A stretch of DNA of 64,000 nucleotides from Selaginella moellendorffii. Its lineage: Eukaryota; Streptophyta; Lycopodiopsida; Selaginellales; Selaginellaceae. The stretch spans positions 981,967 to 1,045,966 of the forward strand of contig NW_003314298.1 in assembly GCF_000143415.4 (NCBI RefSeq), read 5' to 3'. Shown one piece after another: positions 25,801-36,000 of the stretch (the stretch's first letter is position 1; every line of letters begins with the position of its first letter). Position numbers and translations under genes: made by a program. The notes under the pieces were generated by a model. It worked only from the letters and a program-made list of their open reading frames with translations. It was not told the origin of the DNA and made no database searches.

Positions 25801-26135
25801 AACGACTCGAGAGACGGTCCATGGGGTTCAAATATAGAGGGAAAAGGGCCCATGAATAAGAGTGCACCCCCTTTTTCAATAGGTTAAAGGTCTTGGGATA
25901 TTTGGGGTTAAGCATCCTTGGGTTTGAATAGTACTGGGCTGGGTGACCTCCCAGGGAGTCCAAACTCAGGAGCTTACACTATACCCTTTCTACAAGCTAC
26001 TCCTCGAGGGTAGATCCACTTCTGGGGCATTCCAATATTAATCCTCGAGGGTAGATCCACTTCTGGGGCATTCCAATATTAATATTAAGTGGTGATATAT
26101 TTTACCACTAATAATAGCTTGACTAAGGAACAAGT
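22806..26135 (-). mobile_element. Decayed internal region of a second LARD-family copy
   Basis: From about 23,480 the sequence tracks about 17,480-19,240 of the complete element in the same order, for example TTTTGCACTTTCTACCATAC and TAATCCCACACAC near 23,500-23,580. Divergence is high and there are many indels. It ends at the LTR start TGTAAGTGATTATA at 26,136. The complete Cassandra element 2 is inserted near its end. A 109-codon frame at 23,239-23,568 (- strand) is open here but disrupted in the complete copy; no domain is recognised. Confidence 0.7.
25198..25978 (+). mobile_element. Cassandra-type TRIM element 2, complete
   Basis: Two 195-bp LTRs (25,198-25,392 and 25,784-25,978) run TGTAAAC or TGCAAGC to GAGCTGACA or GAGCTTACA. 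The internal part starts TTTGGTATCAGAG (iMet primer site) and ends in a purine-rich tract before the 3' LTR. The flanks CTATG and CTATA are a near-perfect target duplication. The LTRs hold the 5S-like block TTAAGCGTCC, GAATAGTATTGGGCTGGG and TGACCTCTCGGGAAGTCC. The internal region contains a tandem duplication of about 165 bp (AATCATACCACAAATTGATT at about 25,453 and 25,626). Confidence 0.88.
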
Positions 26136-26349
26136 TGTAAGTGATTATATTTTTCATTTAACATTAATCACTTAACCATACATTTGACCACTTGGAGGAG
26201 TCTCACTCATAACCTCTGTAGGTCCTCATCTATCTTAGGGTACTTGCTTAGGCCCAAATGTAATCTTGAGACCACATCAACCTCACATTTAGTCCAAGTG
26301 TTTCGCATATTTAGTCTCACTTCCGACACCCAAAGATACCATAGTGTAG

Positions 26350-27575
26350 CGCATGTGATCATGGGATGAGATTTGGATATACTATCACTGTGGATCCTTG
26401 GAACCTTGGGGGATAAATGGGGATAAAATAGCCATTAAGAGCTCTCTCATCAAGCAATTGCCCTTTTTCCAGTTGGCTTAAGAGGAGAGAGATAAAGTGT
26501 GCTATAGTTAGTATTGGAGCAAATGGCACGGGTTCGATTCCCATTGATTAGTGGCTACTTAAAAATATAATATACCCTTGAGCAAGATATATTCCTACCC
26601 CTAAATTTAAAATTGTACATATTGAGCATCCATGTGTACGTCCTTCCTCTTGTGTGAAGTATCCATGGACGAAGGTATCCACCGTAGGACTGCGGTACAG
26701 GTGGATGACTAGTTGTCTCACATGGAATAGCTGGTCTACACAATGGAAGGATTAGTAGATTCAGTTCCTCTTGTGTGAAGTATCCATGGACGAAGGTATC
26801 CACCGTAGGACTGCAATACAGGTGGATGACTAGTTGTCTCACATAGAATAGCTGGTCTACACAATGGAAGGATTAGTAGATTCAGTGCGGGAATGGAGGT
26901 GCTGGTTCCCCTTGGCTCAGTAGAGGTTGTTAGTCAATAGTCAATGAGGACATTGACATCTCTGAAGGGGGGTGAGTGTAGCACATGGGATGAGATTTGG
27001 ATATACTGTCACCGTGGAATAGCTAGTTTACACAATGGAAGGATTAGTAGATTCAGTGCGGGAATGGAGATTCAGTGCGGGAGGACATTGACATCTCTGA
27101 AGGGGGGTGAGTGTAGCACATGGGATGAGATTTGGATATACTGTCACCGTGGAATAGCTAGTCTACACAATGGAAGGATTAGTAGATTCAGTGCGGGAAT
27201 GGAGATTCAGTGCGGGAATGGAGGTGCTGGTTCCCCTTGGCTTAGTAGAGGTTGTTAGTCAATAGTCAATGAAGACATTGACATCTCTGAAGGGGGGTGA
27301 GTGTAGCACATGGGATGAGATTTGGATATACTGTCACCGTGGAATAGCTGGTCTACACAATGGAAGGATTAGTAGATTCAGTGCGGGAATGGAGATTCAG
27401 TGCGGGAATGGAGGTGCTGGTTCCCCTTGGCTCAGTAGAGGTTGTTAGTCAATAGTCAATGAGGACATTGACATCTCTGAAGGGGATAAATAGGGGATAA
27501 AATAGCCACTAAGTGCTCTCTCATCAAGCAATTGCCCCTTTTTCAGTTGGCTTAAAAGGAGAAAGATAATGTGTG
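26350..27575. repeat. Insertion with tandem repeats flanked by SINE-like copies
   Basis: The block starts and ends with related segments (about 26,395-26,500 and 27,485-27,575) containing GGGATAAAATAGCCA and CAGTTGGCTTAA. The first continues to CACGGGTTCGATTCCC at about 26,528-26,543, which matches a tRNA B box, so it looks like a tRNA-derived SINE. Between them several tandem copies of a unit of about 120-180 bp contain TGGAAGGATTAGTAGATTCA, GTGCTGGTTCCCCTTGG and GACATTGACATCTCTGAAGG. The copies are nearly identical, suggesting recent amplification. Confidence 0.75.
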
Positions 27576-27684
27576 CTACACATAGATATCTCAACCTATT
27601 TCACTCTTGTCTCATTAATAGTCTAAGACTATCTGCAACACAATCTTGTTTTTATAAAACTAGGCCATCTATCCATGAGTGGTC

Positions 27685-27878
27685 TGTAAGCTTTTGAATT
27701 TAGACTTCCTGGGACGTCACCTAATGCAGTACCATTCAAACCCAAGAATGCTTAACCTTAAGTATTTCAAGATCCTTAATGAATTGAAATAGGGGGTGCA
27801 CTCTTATTCATGGGCCATTTTCTTTTATATTTGAACCTTTATAAATTGTCTCTCGAGTCGTTCCCTTAGTTACTTACA
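27685..27878 (-). repeat. Solo Cassandra LTR inside the decayed LTR
   Basis: A 194-bp unit, TGTAAGCTTTTG to TACTTACA, that is a diverged copy of the unit at 5,045-5,239 in the same orientation. Flanks TGGTC and TAGCC are both one or two changes from TGACC, the sequence at the matching point of the intact LTRs. That supports insertion at this site. Confidence 0.75.
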
Positions 27879-28978
27879 TAGCCATCCCATAACCACACTT
27901 TAGCATCTTTAAGATGCCCCAAGATATAAGGAACACCATCCTTCAATATCCCTACTTCAGTCTCCACCAAATCCCCTCCATCTATAGTAGTGCTTACAAA
28001 CACCATTACCAATCTAGGGCTCGAAGGCTCATCCATTATACCCCATTAACCTTTAGGACTTCTTCACCACATAAACATACTCTTGGTTACTAAGTGAGAG
28101 GACCACTCCTTTTTCTTTCCATAGTTTAAGATTTTGGGACGACATTTTAAAACACCACAACCCAATGTGAGCCTCGTAGGTACTCCCCTCACCTTCCACC
28201 ACTAAAGTGCCCTAACTATATAGCTAGAGCAAGGTTCTAATGAGCCACAGAAGGTATCCAAGTAAGTAGTACCACTCACATTTGGATTAAAAGCATTGAT
28301 TATCTTATTTCCTAAAGGAGCTAAAGTCGACTCTTGAACAATTCACCCACTTGTCCATTTGTGTTCACTTTAACTTTGGACTCTACAATAGTTATATCAT
28401 TATCCACCACATGAGTGTAACCTTCCTTAGTTATACTAACCTTTCTTAGCCAAATTAGTTCCATTGGAGTCCTTCCCCTCACTATCCCACAAGAACTCAC
28501 TAAACCCCTTAAGCTTTGGGAGATGATTGCTTTGGGCTTTCACCTCCAGATGGACTCGGGCTTCAGATTCGGACTTGGACTTAAACTTGATCTCACGGTC
28601 TCAAACTCAATTTTGGTTTCGAACTCGGTCTCAATCTTAGTCTTGGTCTCAGTCTTAATCTTAGTCTTGGACTCCTTCTCAGACTCCATCTCGACTCCAT
28701 CTCAGATTCCATCTGAGACTCCTTCTTGAACTTCATTTTAAACTTAGTCCCGATATTTTCATGTGTCACGACACTTACCATGTGTTAGTTTCTTTTATGT
28801 CCCTTTCTAGAGACTCACTTATTGATCACTTCGTGCTCTTTCCTTGAACACTTCATTAAAAATTTCACTTGACTTTTTGAATTAAAGCTTTTAGTCTAAA
28901 CATATTGGACTTCCACTTTAGCCATTAGCATATGGCACCCTTTTAGCCACTTTGGGGCTTAGGGATTTATGGTTTACA

Positions 28979-30300
28979 CTCAACTAGTTCAAGTGGGAAA
29001 TATAAAGGGAATTAGTAGTATCAATCTCTTGCCATTATAGCAATAATGAGAAAGTGTTTGTAAGAATTAGCAAACAAATATTTTTCAATACCCAAGATCA
29101 TATTGATTAATGATTGCTTGTCATGATGGCTTGCTCCTTTCAATAGAAGATTTGATTCCCAAATACAAGGTTTTCATGGGTTTTTTCAGAAAAGGGATTG
29201 ATGTTGTTGGATACATGCTCAAATCCTCAAAGAGCGTGTTAGCTAGAATTCATGAAATAGCCATACATGCCACCCTTAAATTTGAGCTATAGCATAAGTT
29301 AGGTACATTGCTTGATTCAAAGTATTTTGTGCCAGATCTTGATGAATATCTTGAAGGTACTGAGCACTAACTAACCTCTAGGAATTTTGACAGTCTTTGT
29401 GCGCTAAAGTTCTATGGATTGGTTGCTCTATTGTGGGATTTATCAATACTAAATGGTAATACACTTTAGTTATTTTAATGTTCATTCGTTTCCTTTCATT
29501 GTGGGAGATTTACACAGTTCTTAAAAGGATGTGTGCCAACTTTGAAGAGCATTTACAAAATGAGATATACAATTTCTTTTCTATTGCATATTGATTGCTT
29601 TGTACCTTCTATCATGCTAAGATAACTTTTCTTATATTCAAGTGATTCATATTATTTTCATTGATTTGATCATTACTATCAAGTTTTATTCCATTCATAT
29701 ATTGTGCAAATTCAGAGTCATTTGGAATGACATTTGTGATCCCTTTCCAAATTCACTTCTATAACACGTGTTACCATTCTATTAATCCAAACAATGTCAT
29801 AACCACTGTGACAACTATTGCATACACAACTGAAGCATACAAATGGGCATTAGATGTGCAATTGCAAAGCACTGCATGCCATATCATTGCCACATTTGCC
29901 AGATCACTATTGCCATGTCAGCCAATTAACATGTTTTGATACATAAGCAAAATTTAGTTTTAATGTTTAGCTAGGGAAAGGGTGGGTGATTGGCAAAACT
30001 ATTGCTACTGTGAGGTAGAGGACAGTGAGATGCCATGGAGGAAGCTCTACATGCAATGGGGATGCCCACACATGAGAATGTGATAATGCTTAATGGCTAA
30101 AAGTGGGCAATTTCATTGCTGCAATTGGTGTGGATCAGAGTAGATTCGATTGGCATTTCAAGAGCATATGAAAGAGTGTATCTAATCGAGAGTGTAAAAA
30201 AATATCTAGGGAAGATGATGAAATTACTAAAATACTAAGCAATTAGAGACGAAAAAAAATTTATATTAAATATAAAACCTTATTTTTAGTCTAGAGCTCA
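28979..30300. other. No recognisable gene
   Basis: About 1.3 kb of AT-rich sequence with frames of at most 70 codons. None has a recognisable motif, splice structure or partner elsewhere in the window. Confidence 0.6.
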
Positions 30301-31725
30301 CTAAAGGATGAAAAACAATTGATTGAGGGTCCATCTGGGGGGATCCACGGCTTGACACTTGATCAATTAAACAGAAGTAGTGCTAGACACTTAGTGCAAT
30401 GCCAAACTCAGCCATGTCCTGGAAATACCCATGCCACTGGTCGATCTCTCTGGTGTGGCTGCAAGCTGAGAGGATCCGCTGGCTCGGGCTTACAAGCTCT
30501 CGCCCCTCATTCTCTGGATCGAACTTCTTGAGACTCCAGTTGAGCTTTTCCGGTTTGACACTGAGTGAAGCAGTGGATCTTCTGGAGACTCTACAGCAGT
30601 AGTGCGACCAGTGCGGTCTTCAGCTCGTCCAGCAGTATCATTATATCAATGCAGGGGGAGTATCTTTAGGATGGATCAGATCGAGGGGGGAATCCAGGTG
30701 AAACTCACAGTGTTCATATATATGTAAGAATAGTGAGCAATACACAGTGTGTTTTTCGTATACAGTGGCTAGGTTCATCATTCTTGACTGTCGAGAAAGA
30801 GAGTGATAAAGTGGAGACGAGGTCATGACCGAGAGAGACATCGATAAACTCGTCTATAGTCAATTAAAGGTTTACAAAGTGCTTTTTCCTGGTTCTCTTC
30901 TCGTCCCCGCTGCCAGCTGAGTTACACGAAAAAAAATTCTTCAAGAATATAGGAGGCAATGCTTCATGTCCGCATATAACTTCAAAAAGATGCTCGAGAT
31001 CATAATGCACCATCCCCTACCTTCGCATATGATCCAGGATTTTGAGGAAAATCTTGTATGCCGTGCTTTACCTTAGCGAGATCTTGGAGCGCTGGAGTGG
31101 ATCTTATCTGGCACCCTTCTCAAACCTCACACCAACTTTTCTTATTTTCTAGATTGCTTAAATATTTGTTTTGGAAATGATTAGTTTGCATTTTAATCTT
31201 TTTCTTAGTTTGCATTATTGTTAAAATAATTTGGCAGATCGTAAAACATATATAGATCAACATTGTGAACCTGCTCGCGAGTGGCGGCTTATGCCTGGAA
31301 TGACATATGGTCTTGATGGAGATGATGCTGCCACGGATGGAGATCCAAAACTTTGTGTTATAAAACATGCTCTGGATCAAAAAAGAACTTTCAGAAGATG
31401 TCGCAGCTCTGCCTCGACCTTATTGCGGCATTTGCCAGTGGAGGTATTTGGATAGATCTGGGATCCCGTGCCACAAGGCTGGGACCAATGGCTAGATAGA
31501 AGAAGTCGAAGTGTCTGTTTGAACGCGATGATCACTGCCTAGCAAGGCTTGATGTTGATCTCCTGGAACGTCTTGATTGGAGGGAGAGATCGATCAAACT
31601 GACACGGAGAGGAACACAATTTCACGAGCGATCTCTCCAACTTTCGCTTTATTGTCGGTCTTTAGTTGATTGGAACATCTATTGTTCTTATGTAAATAAG
31701 AACCTGAAAAAAAAAAAAAAAAAGA
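30300..31725 (+). other. Unidentified sequence ending in poly(A), possible retrocopy debris
   Basis: GC content rises relative to the flanks. A 74-codon frame at 31,231-31,455 (RKTYIDQHCEPAREWRL..) is open, but I do not recognise it. At 31,540-31,590 the + strand reads NAMITA and LISWNVLIGG, which resembles pentatricopeptide-repeat protein debris. About 31,480-31,520 is the inverted relative of about 40,845-40,890. A run of 17 A (31,707-31,723) follows, preceded by TTCTTATGTAAATAAG. This would fit a retroposed transcript, but no target duplication was identified. Confidence 0.4.
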
Positions 31726-31780
31726 GGACAAATTAATACATTAGAAGGTTTACAAAGTTTACAAAGTAGGATAGCTTTGA

Positions 31781-33043
31781 TCAGAGGCTCAAAGTCGACA
31801 GCTCTTTCACCGGATCAAAGCTCTTCTCGTTGCCAAAGGCGCTCCTCTGGAAACGCTGCAGCGAGAAGAGCTCGAGAGGCACTTCCGGCGACGCCCCACT
31901 CTCGGCCAGATCCGCCATCACCTTTCCAACCAACGGAGCCATCTTGAATCCATGCCCGGAGAACCCCGCCGCCACCAGCACTTGCTCCTGGGTTCCCGGA
32001 AGAACATCCAGGATGAAGTCCTGATCCGGGGTCATCGAGTACATGCAAGCCTCCGCCATGGCTGGAGCATCGCACCTCACATTCTTCCCGAAGGCCCTCT
32101 CCATCCATGGCGACATGATCCTCTTGAGCTCCTCCACGTCCGGGATGTAGCAGCGATCGTCGGCATCGCAAGGAGTTCCACCATGAATGGAGGCCTTGAT
32201 CAATCCCGGGAACTCCAGCGATGGAGTTCCATAGAAGTACTTCTCGTTGTAGAAGGCAAAGGTTGGAAAGCCATTCCCTGCCAGGAACTCTGCGTGCTTG
32301 GATCGATCACTTACTTCCCAGTAGGCGATCGTCGTGTGTAGAGGCTGGACCGGAAGAACCAGCCCAAAGTTCTCCTCCACGATCCTTGGAACCCATGCAC
32401 CACTCGCGATGATACACTTCTTTGCCAGCACTGATCCCTTGCCTGTCGCGACCAGCACCGATTTCTCCCCGCGCGAGTCCTTCCATCCGGGGGAGATCTT
32501 CGTGACCCTGGCATTGTCGCGGACGATCGCCCCGTGCCTGGTAGCCAGCGCCAAGAACATCGCGCACGCCTTGGTGGCGCGCAAAACCCCAGCTTCTTCC
32601 GTCCACACTCCGATGCAGCCCTCTGGAAGATCGAGAATCCCTGCGATCCGGGGCTGCTTCTGGCGAAATCCCTCGCGGCCGAAGACCTGGTGGTGGATCC
32701 CGTGCTCCCGGCACGCCGCGATTAGCTGCTGGAGCCCTGGATGGTCGGCGGCACCGAAATCTAGCTGCCCTGTGCGCTTGTAGACCTCAAATCCGGCCTC
32801 CCGCTGAGCGGATTTCCAGAGATCCAACGCCGATCGGGCCATGAGCGTGTAGTAGCTCTCCGGATAGGTGAGGCGCAGCGTGCGCGACTCGCCGTGTGAC
32901 GAGCCCCTGCGGTGCAGCAGATCGAATTGCTCCAGTATGATCACGCTCTTACCTCTCCGGGCGAGCTCGTAGGCGGTGCACAGCCCCATGATCCCAGCTC
33001 CAACAATCGCAGCGTCGAAACATCCCTCTAACGCTTCCTCCAT
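31781..33043 (-). CDS. FAD-dependent sarcosine/pipecolate oxidase family protein
   Basis: An uninterrupted 420-aa frame of the monomeric sarcosine oxidase (MSOX) family, which oxidises secondary amino acids such as sarcosine or L-pipecolate to the imine, reducing O2 to H2O2. Residues 12-40 form the FAD-binding Rossmann motif (VGAGIMG then ILEQ). Cys333 in ACMYSMTPD sits where MSOX members carry the covalent flavin-linking Cys. GFSGHGFKMAP (360-370) includes the conserved Lys366. Length is usual for the family. Plant relatives are often peroxisomal, but the C-terminus here (STLSL) is not a standard SKL-type signal. Start is the first ATG, directly before the FAD motif. The gene has no intron and lies alone between retrotransposon remnants. 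The exact substrate cannot be told from sequence. Confidence 0.92.
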   Translation of the reverse strand: MEEALEGCFDAAIVGAGIMGLCTAYELARRGKSVIILEQFDLLHRRGSSHGESRTLRLTYPESYYTLMARSALDLWKSAQREAGFEVYKRTGQLDFGAADHPGLQQLIAACREHGIHHQVFGREGFRQKQPRIAGILDLPEGCIGVWTEEAGVLRATKACAMFLALATRHGAIVRDNARVTKISPGWKDSRGEKSVLVATGKGSVLAKKCIIASGAWVPRIVEENFGLVLPVQPLHTTIAYWEVSDRSKHAEFLAGNGFPTFAFYNEKYFYGTPSLEFPGLIKASIHGGTPCDADDRCYIPDVEELKRIMSPWMERAFGKNVRCDAPAMAEACMYSMTPDQDFILDVLPGTQEQVLVAAGFSGHGFKMAPLVGKVMADLAESGASPEVPLELFSLQRFQRSAFGNEKSFDPVKELSTLSL

Positions 33044-33059
33044 TGCTCTCTAGAACCCT

Positions 33060-36000
33060 TACGAACGAAGGATTAGGGTTCTTTCATATCATTACGTCTC
33101 ACTAGAGCTCTTAAGCGGCCACATTTCTGTCTACCAATGGCCATGCACACGTCCAAGCAGCAGTATTGAATTAAGTTTCTGGTGTCACTAAATTTGAAAT
33201 TTTTAAGATGGCTTCACACAATCAGATATTCTGAATGTCAACAGTATTGGATTTTGGGTTGAGTTTCTGTTGTTGCCAAATTTGGATATTTTTAAAGAAG
33301 TTGCAGATGGGTATCAGTTGGAGAGAAGATTAGATATTTTGAATGTTAACAGTTTTCCTCTTGCTATGATGTTGTAAATGCTTGAGCTAGTGGCCATCGG
33401 AATGCCTCCCTTGTGACACTGGATGATGTGGGGATCCAACCATCTTAGTGCAAACTTGGATGAAGGTGTGAAATCCTTGAGAAAAACTAAGTCATCTTAA
33501 TGGTGTTAAAAAAGCCTGACAATCTCATTGAACCTTGAGTTAGACCTTTTGTGCATAGATGTTCTCCAAAGCTACAAGACATTATTCATCCAGCTCCAAA
33601 AGCTCCCAAGCTTATGCCTGGAGCCACTCCACCTTTCTACCACATATCATGACACAAAGTGGATGGACAGGATTTAAATCTCCACTAAAAAGATAGCCTC
33701 TCTCCCATAGACCAGAAAGTGGAAAGCCAATGGTAAGGTCAAAATATGCATGGACTTTAGATGATTAAACAATGTTTAATCATGGTGGATCCACTGGATA
33801 GAGATAAGAGAGCATTTTGCAATCTTTGGGGTATACACTAAATCTAATTATGCAGTTTAAACTCGTCCTTGAACGACTTTACTTTATAATGCTCCTTTTG
33901 AGTGGACTTACCACCACTAGACTGTTGAGTTGCTCAAACAAGCTATTCAATTGGCATCAATCTTGTGGCCATCAATATACACAAGACTATTTGAGATCTT
34001 TGTCATAATTGAGGAGGCTAGCATCAACACAACAAACTGGCACAATGCTGGACACCCAGTTTGAATGAGCCACGAGAGGGATCACAAAAAGCTTTTGAAT
34101 ATCCATGAGATAAAAAGCTGAGTTATATTGCCATAAACATTAACAAACAGGCCTTGTGTTGTCAAGGAGTTTAATCTTGTGCATAAGAGTGTCCACTTAG
34201 GAGCTGGTTGTAATCCCGCATGAACACATGAAGCTCTAGAGCAAAGAAATTATCGCAAATGTAATTACAGGTATCAAAAGTTACCTGTTAATGAGTCTTT
34301 TCATATATTTTTTTATTACTGCTATAATAGTAGAAGATTGATATTGTTAGACCCTTTATTAATTTCCACCTAAGCTAAGAAACTAGTCTTTGTATGTGCA
34401 ATTGGTTAGAAGAGCATAAGAACGAAATTTCTAATGCTATTAATTGGTCTTCAAAATGTTGTTCCATGGACACTACCTACTGCCACAAGTCTCTGAAGTG
34501 CCTTGCCAAACTTAATATTCACCATTGAGTTGGCAAGTCATTAGTTGCAAATCTCTCGTGAATTAGACATGCCAAGGCTTGAGTTCTTTTGGCAATTGCA
34601 TAGCACTGATCATGGTCAAGTACTCAACCTCATTCCTAGATGAAGCTGGCAAATATATGGAGAGCTTGACAACTTACTTCTCTTGATCATTGATGATCCA
34701 TACACCAATGTTGCCTTGTCAATATCACAGACACTAGGCTCCATCAAAACCATAAAATGATGAGTGTAAACTTCTCTAAACAAAGGAGAAAGGTCCTTAA
34801 TGTTGTCCTTTACCAAGCTCAATTAGATCTCTTAGTACTCTATATCCAAAGTCATAGGAGGCAAGGTTGGGAGAGTTGGTGTTGGCTCTTGGGCTGGATC
34901 TTCATTGTAAAAGCACGTGCCCACTGAAGGGAGGTCTTTTAGCATGTTAAGTTTTTGATCTTTCACTATGCTAAACTTTTGATCTTCTTGAACCAACGCT
35001 CCAAAAATTGTTTAGCCTAAAAAGGTGGCAACGTGGAAAGATAAATTATAGGTGATGATGGCAAGTTTGTATGATCCAGAAACTTATTATGGAGGTCTAG
35101 ATGCTTAAGAGATCCAAGGGAGAGTAGTCAAAGATGCTACCCTCCAAAACCTCCAACTTGAAGCAGCTCTAGAAAAATGATTAGGTCAACTGTCCTTGAT
35201 GAATAGGGATGGACTCTTTCTAAACAGCCCAAGGCTATGAATATAGTGCAGACTCAAGTCAATTGTAAAGGTCTTGCCATCCAAAATTGTTGTAGTGCAC
35301 AGTGCCAACATATTTATAATCCATCACCTCATGCCAAATGTGACCAAGGATGATGCGGTCATTCCTTTGAGGTGCCCAATTGATCATAACTTTTATGCTC
35401 AAAATTCATGCAAGGAAATGATATTGCTCTCAAAACTAGAGTTTAAAAGCAGTCCATCTATCGCAGTCCTAATGATCATGATTGACATGACCAAGGCACT
35501 TAAATCTAGCTAAATTGAACAATCCACCAACTCTTTATGTTCACTATGAGAAGCTGGGGGAGCTTGCAAGTGAGAAAACTGGTCCAGCTGGTTGGCCAAG
35601 CCTGGGACACACTCAAGCAAGTCACAAAGAAAAACCTAGAGCTGAAGTGTCAAAATTTACTCCAACAAGTGTGTTAGAAGTGTAGGTATAATATCTTTAA
35701 AAATATGTCAAGACTCCTCCTAGTTGAAAAGTAATAGCTAGAACTTAAGATGCCACCACAAATACTAGTAGAAAGGGGAATTGTACTATTGCTAAAGTAA
35801 ATGTAGTTTTTGAGCTTGGCTGAGTCTATGTTTGCTCCATGTCAACTATGGTAGGGATTTGCTTCTTCATCCTACCTTGTATGATCGTTACAATGGTGGT
35901 TATCATGTTAACCCTTGCGATCACCTTGTGACGTCAAGGGAGCCTCAAGAGCTTTCTGCTAAAGCACAGTTTAGTAACCATTTAAGTAGAGACTTGTGTT

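Larger units (their letters stand above)
26136..28978 (-). repeat. Decayed LARD-family LTR carrying later insertions
   Basis: It begins TGTAAGTGATTATATTT, like the start of the complete LTRs, and ends GGGATTTATGGTTTACA at 28,978, like their GGGATTTGTGTCTCACA end. The central part (27,880-28,960) follows the complete LTR order closely, including remnants of the CTCGG/CTTGG array near 28,560-28,740. Two insertions enlarge it: a tandem-repeat block at about 26,350-27,575 and a solo Cassandra LTR at 27,685-27,878. Confidence 0.75.

Noticed and set aside
21243-25978. 5S rRNA genes
   Set aside because: Only the 3' part of the 5S sequence is present, it is diverged, and it lies inside LTRs with a primer-binding site; these are Cassandra elements.
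26462-26560. tRNA gene
   Set aside because: A B-box-like GGTTCGATTCC is present, but no cloverleaf with matching acceptor and anticodon arms can be drawn; SINE-like is more likely.
26730-27480. CRISPR-like array
   Set aside because: The repeats are long, contiguous and of eukaryotic transposon context, with no short repeat and unique spacer pattern.
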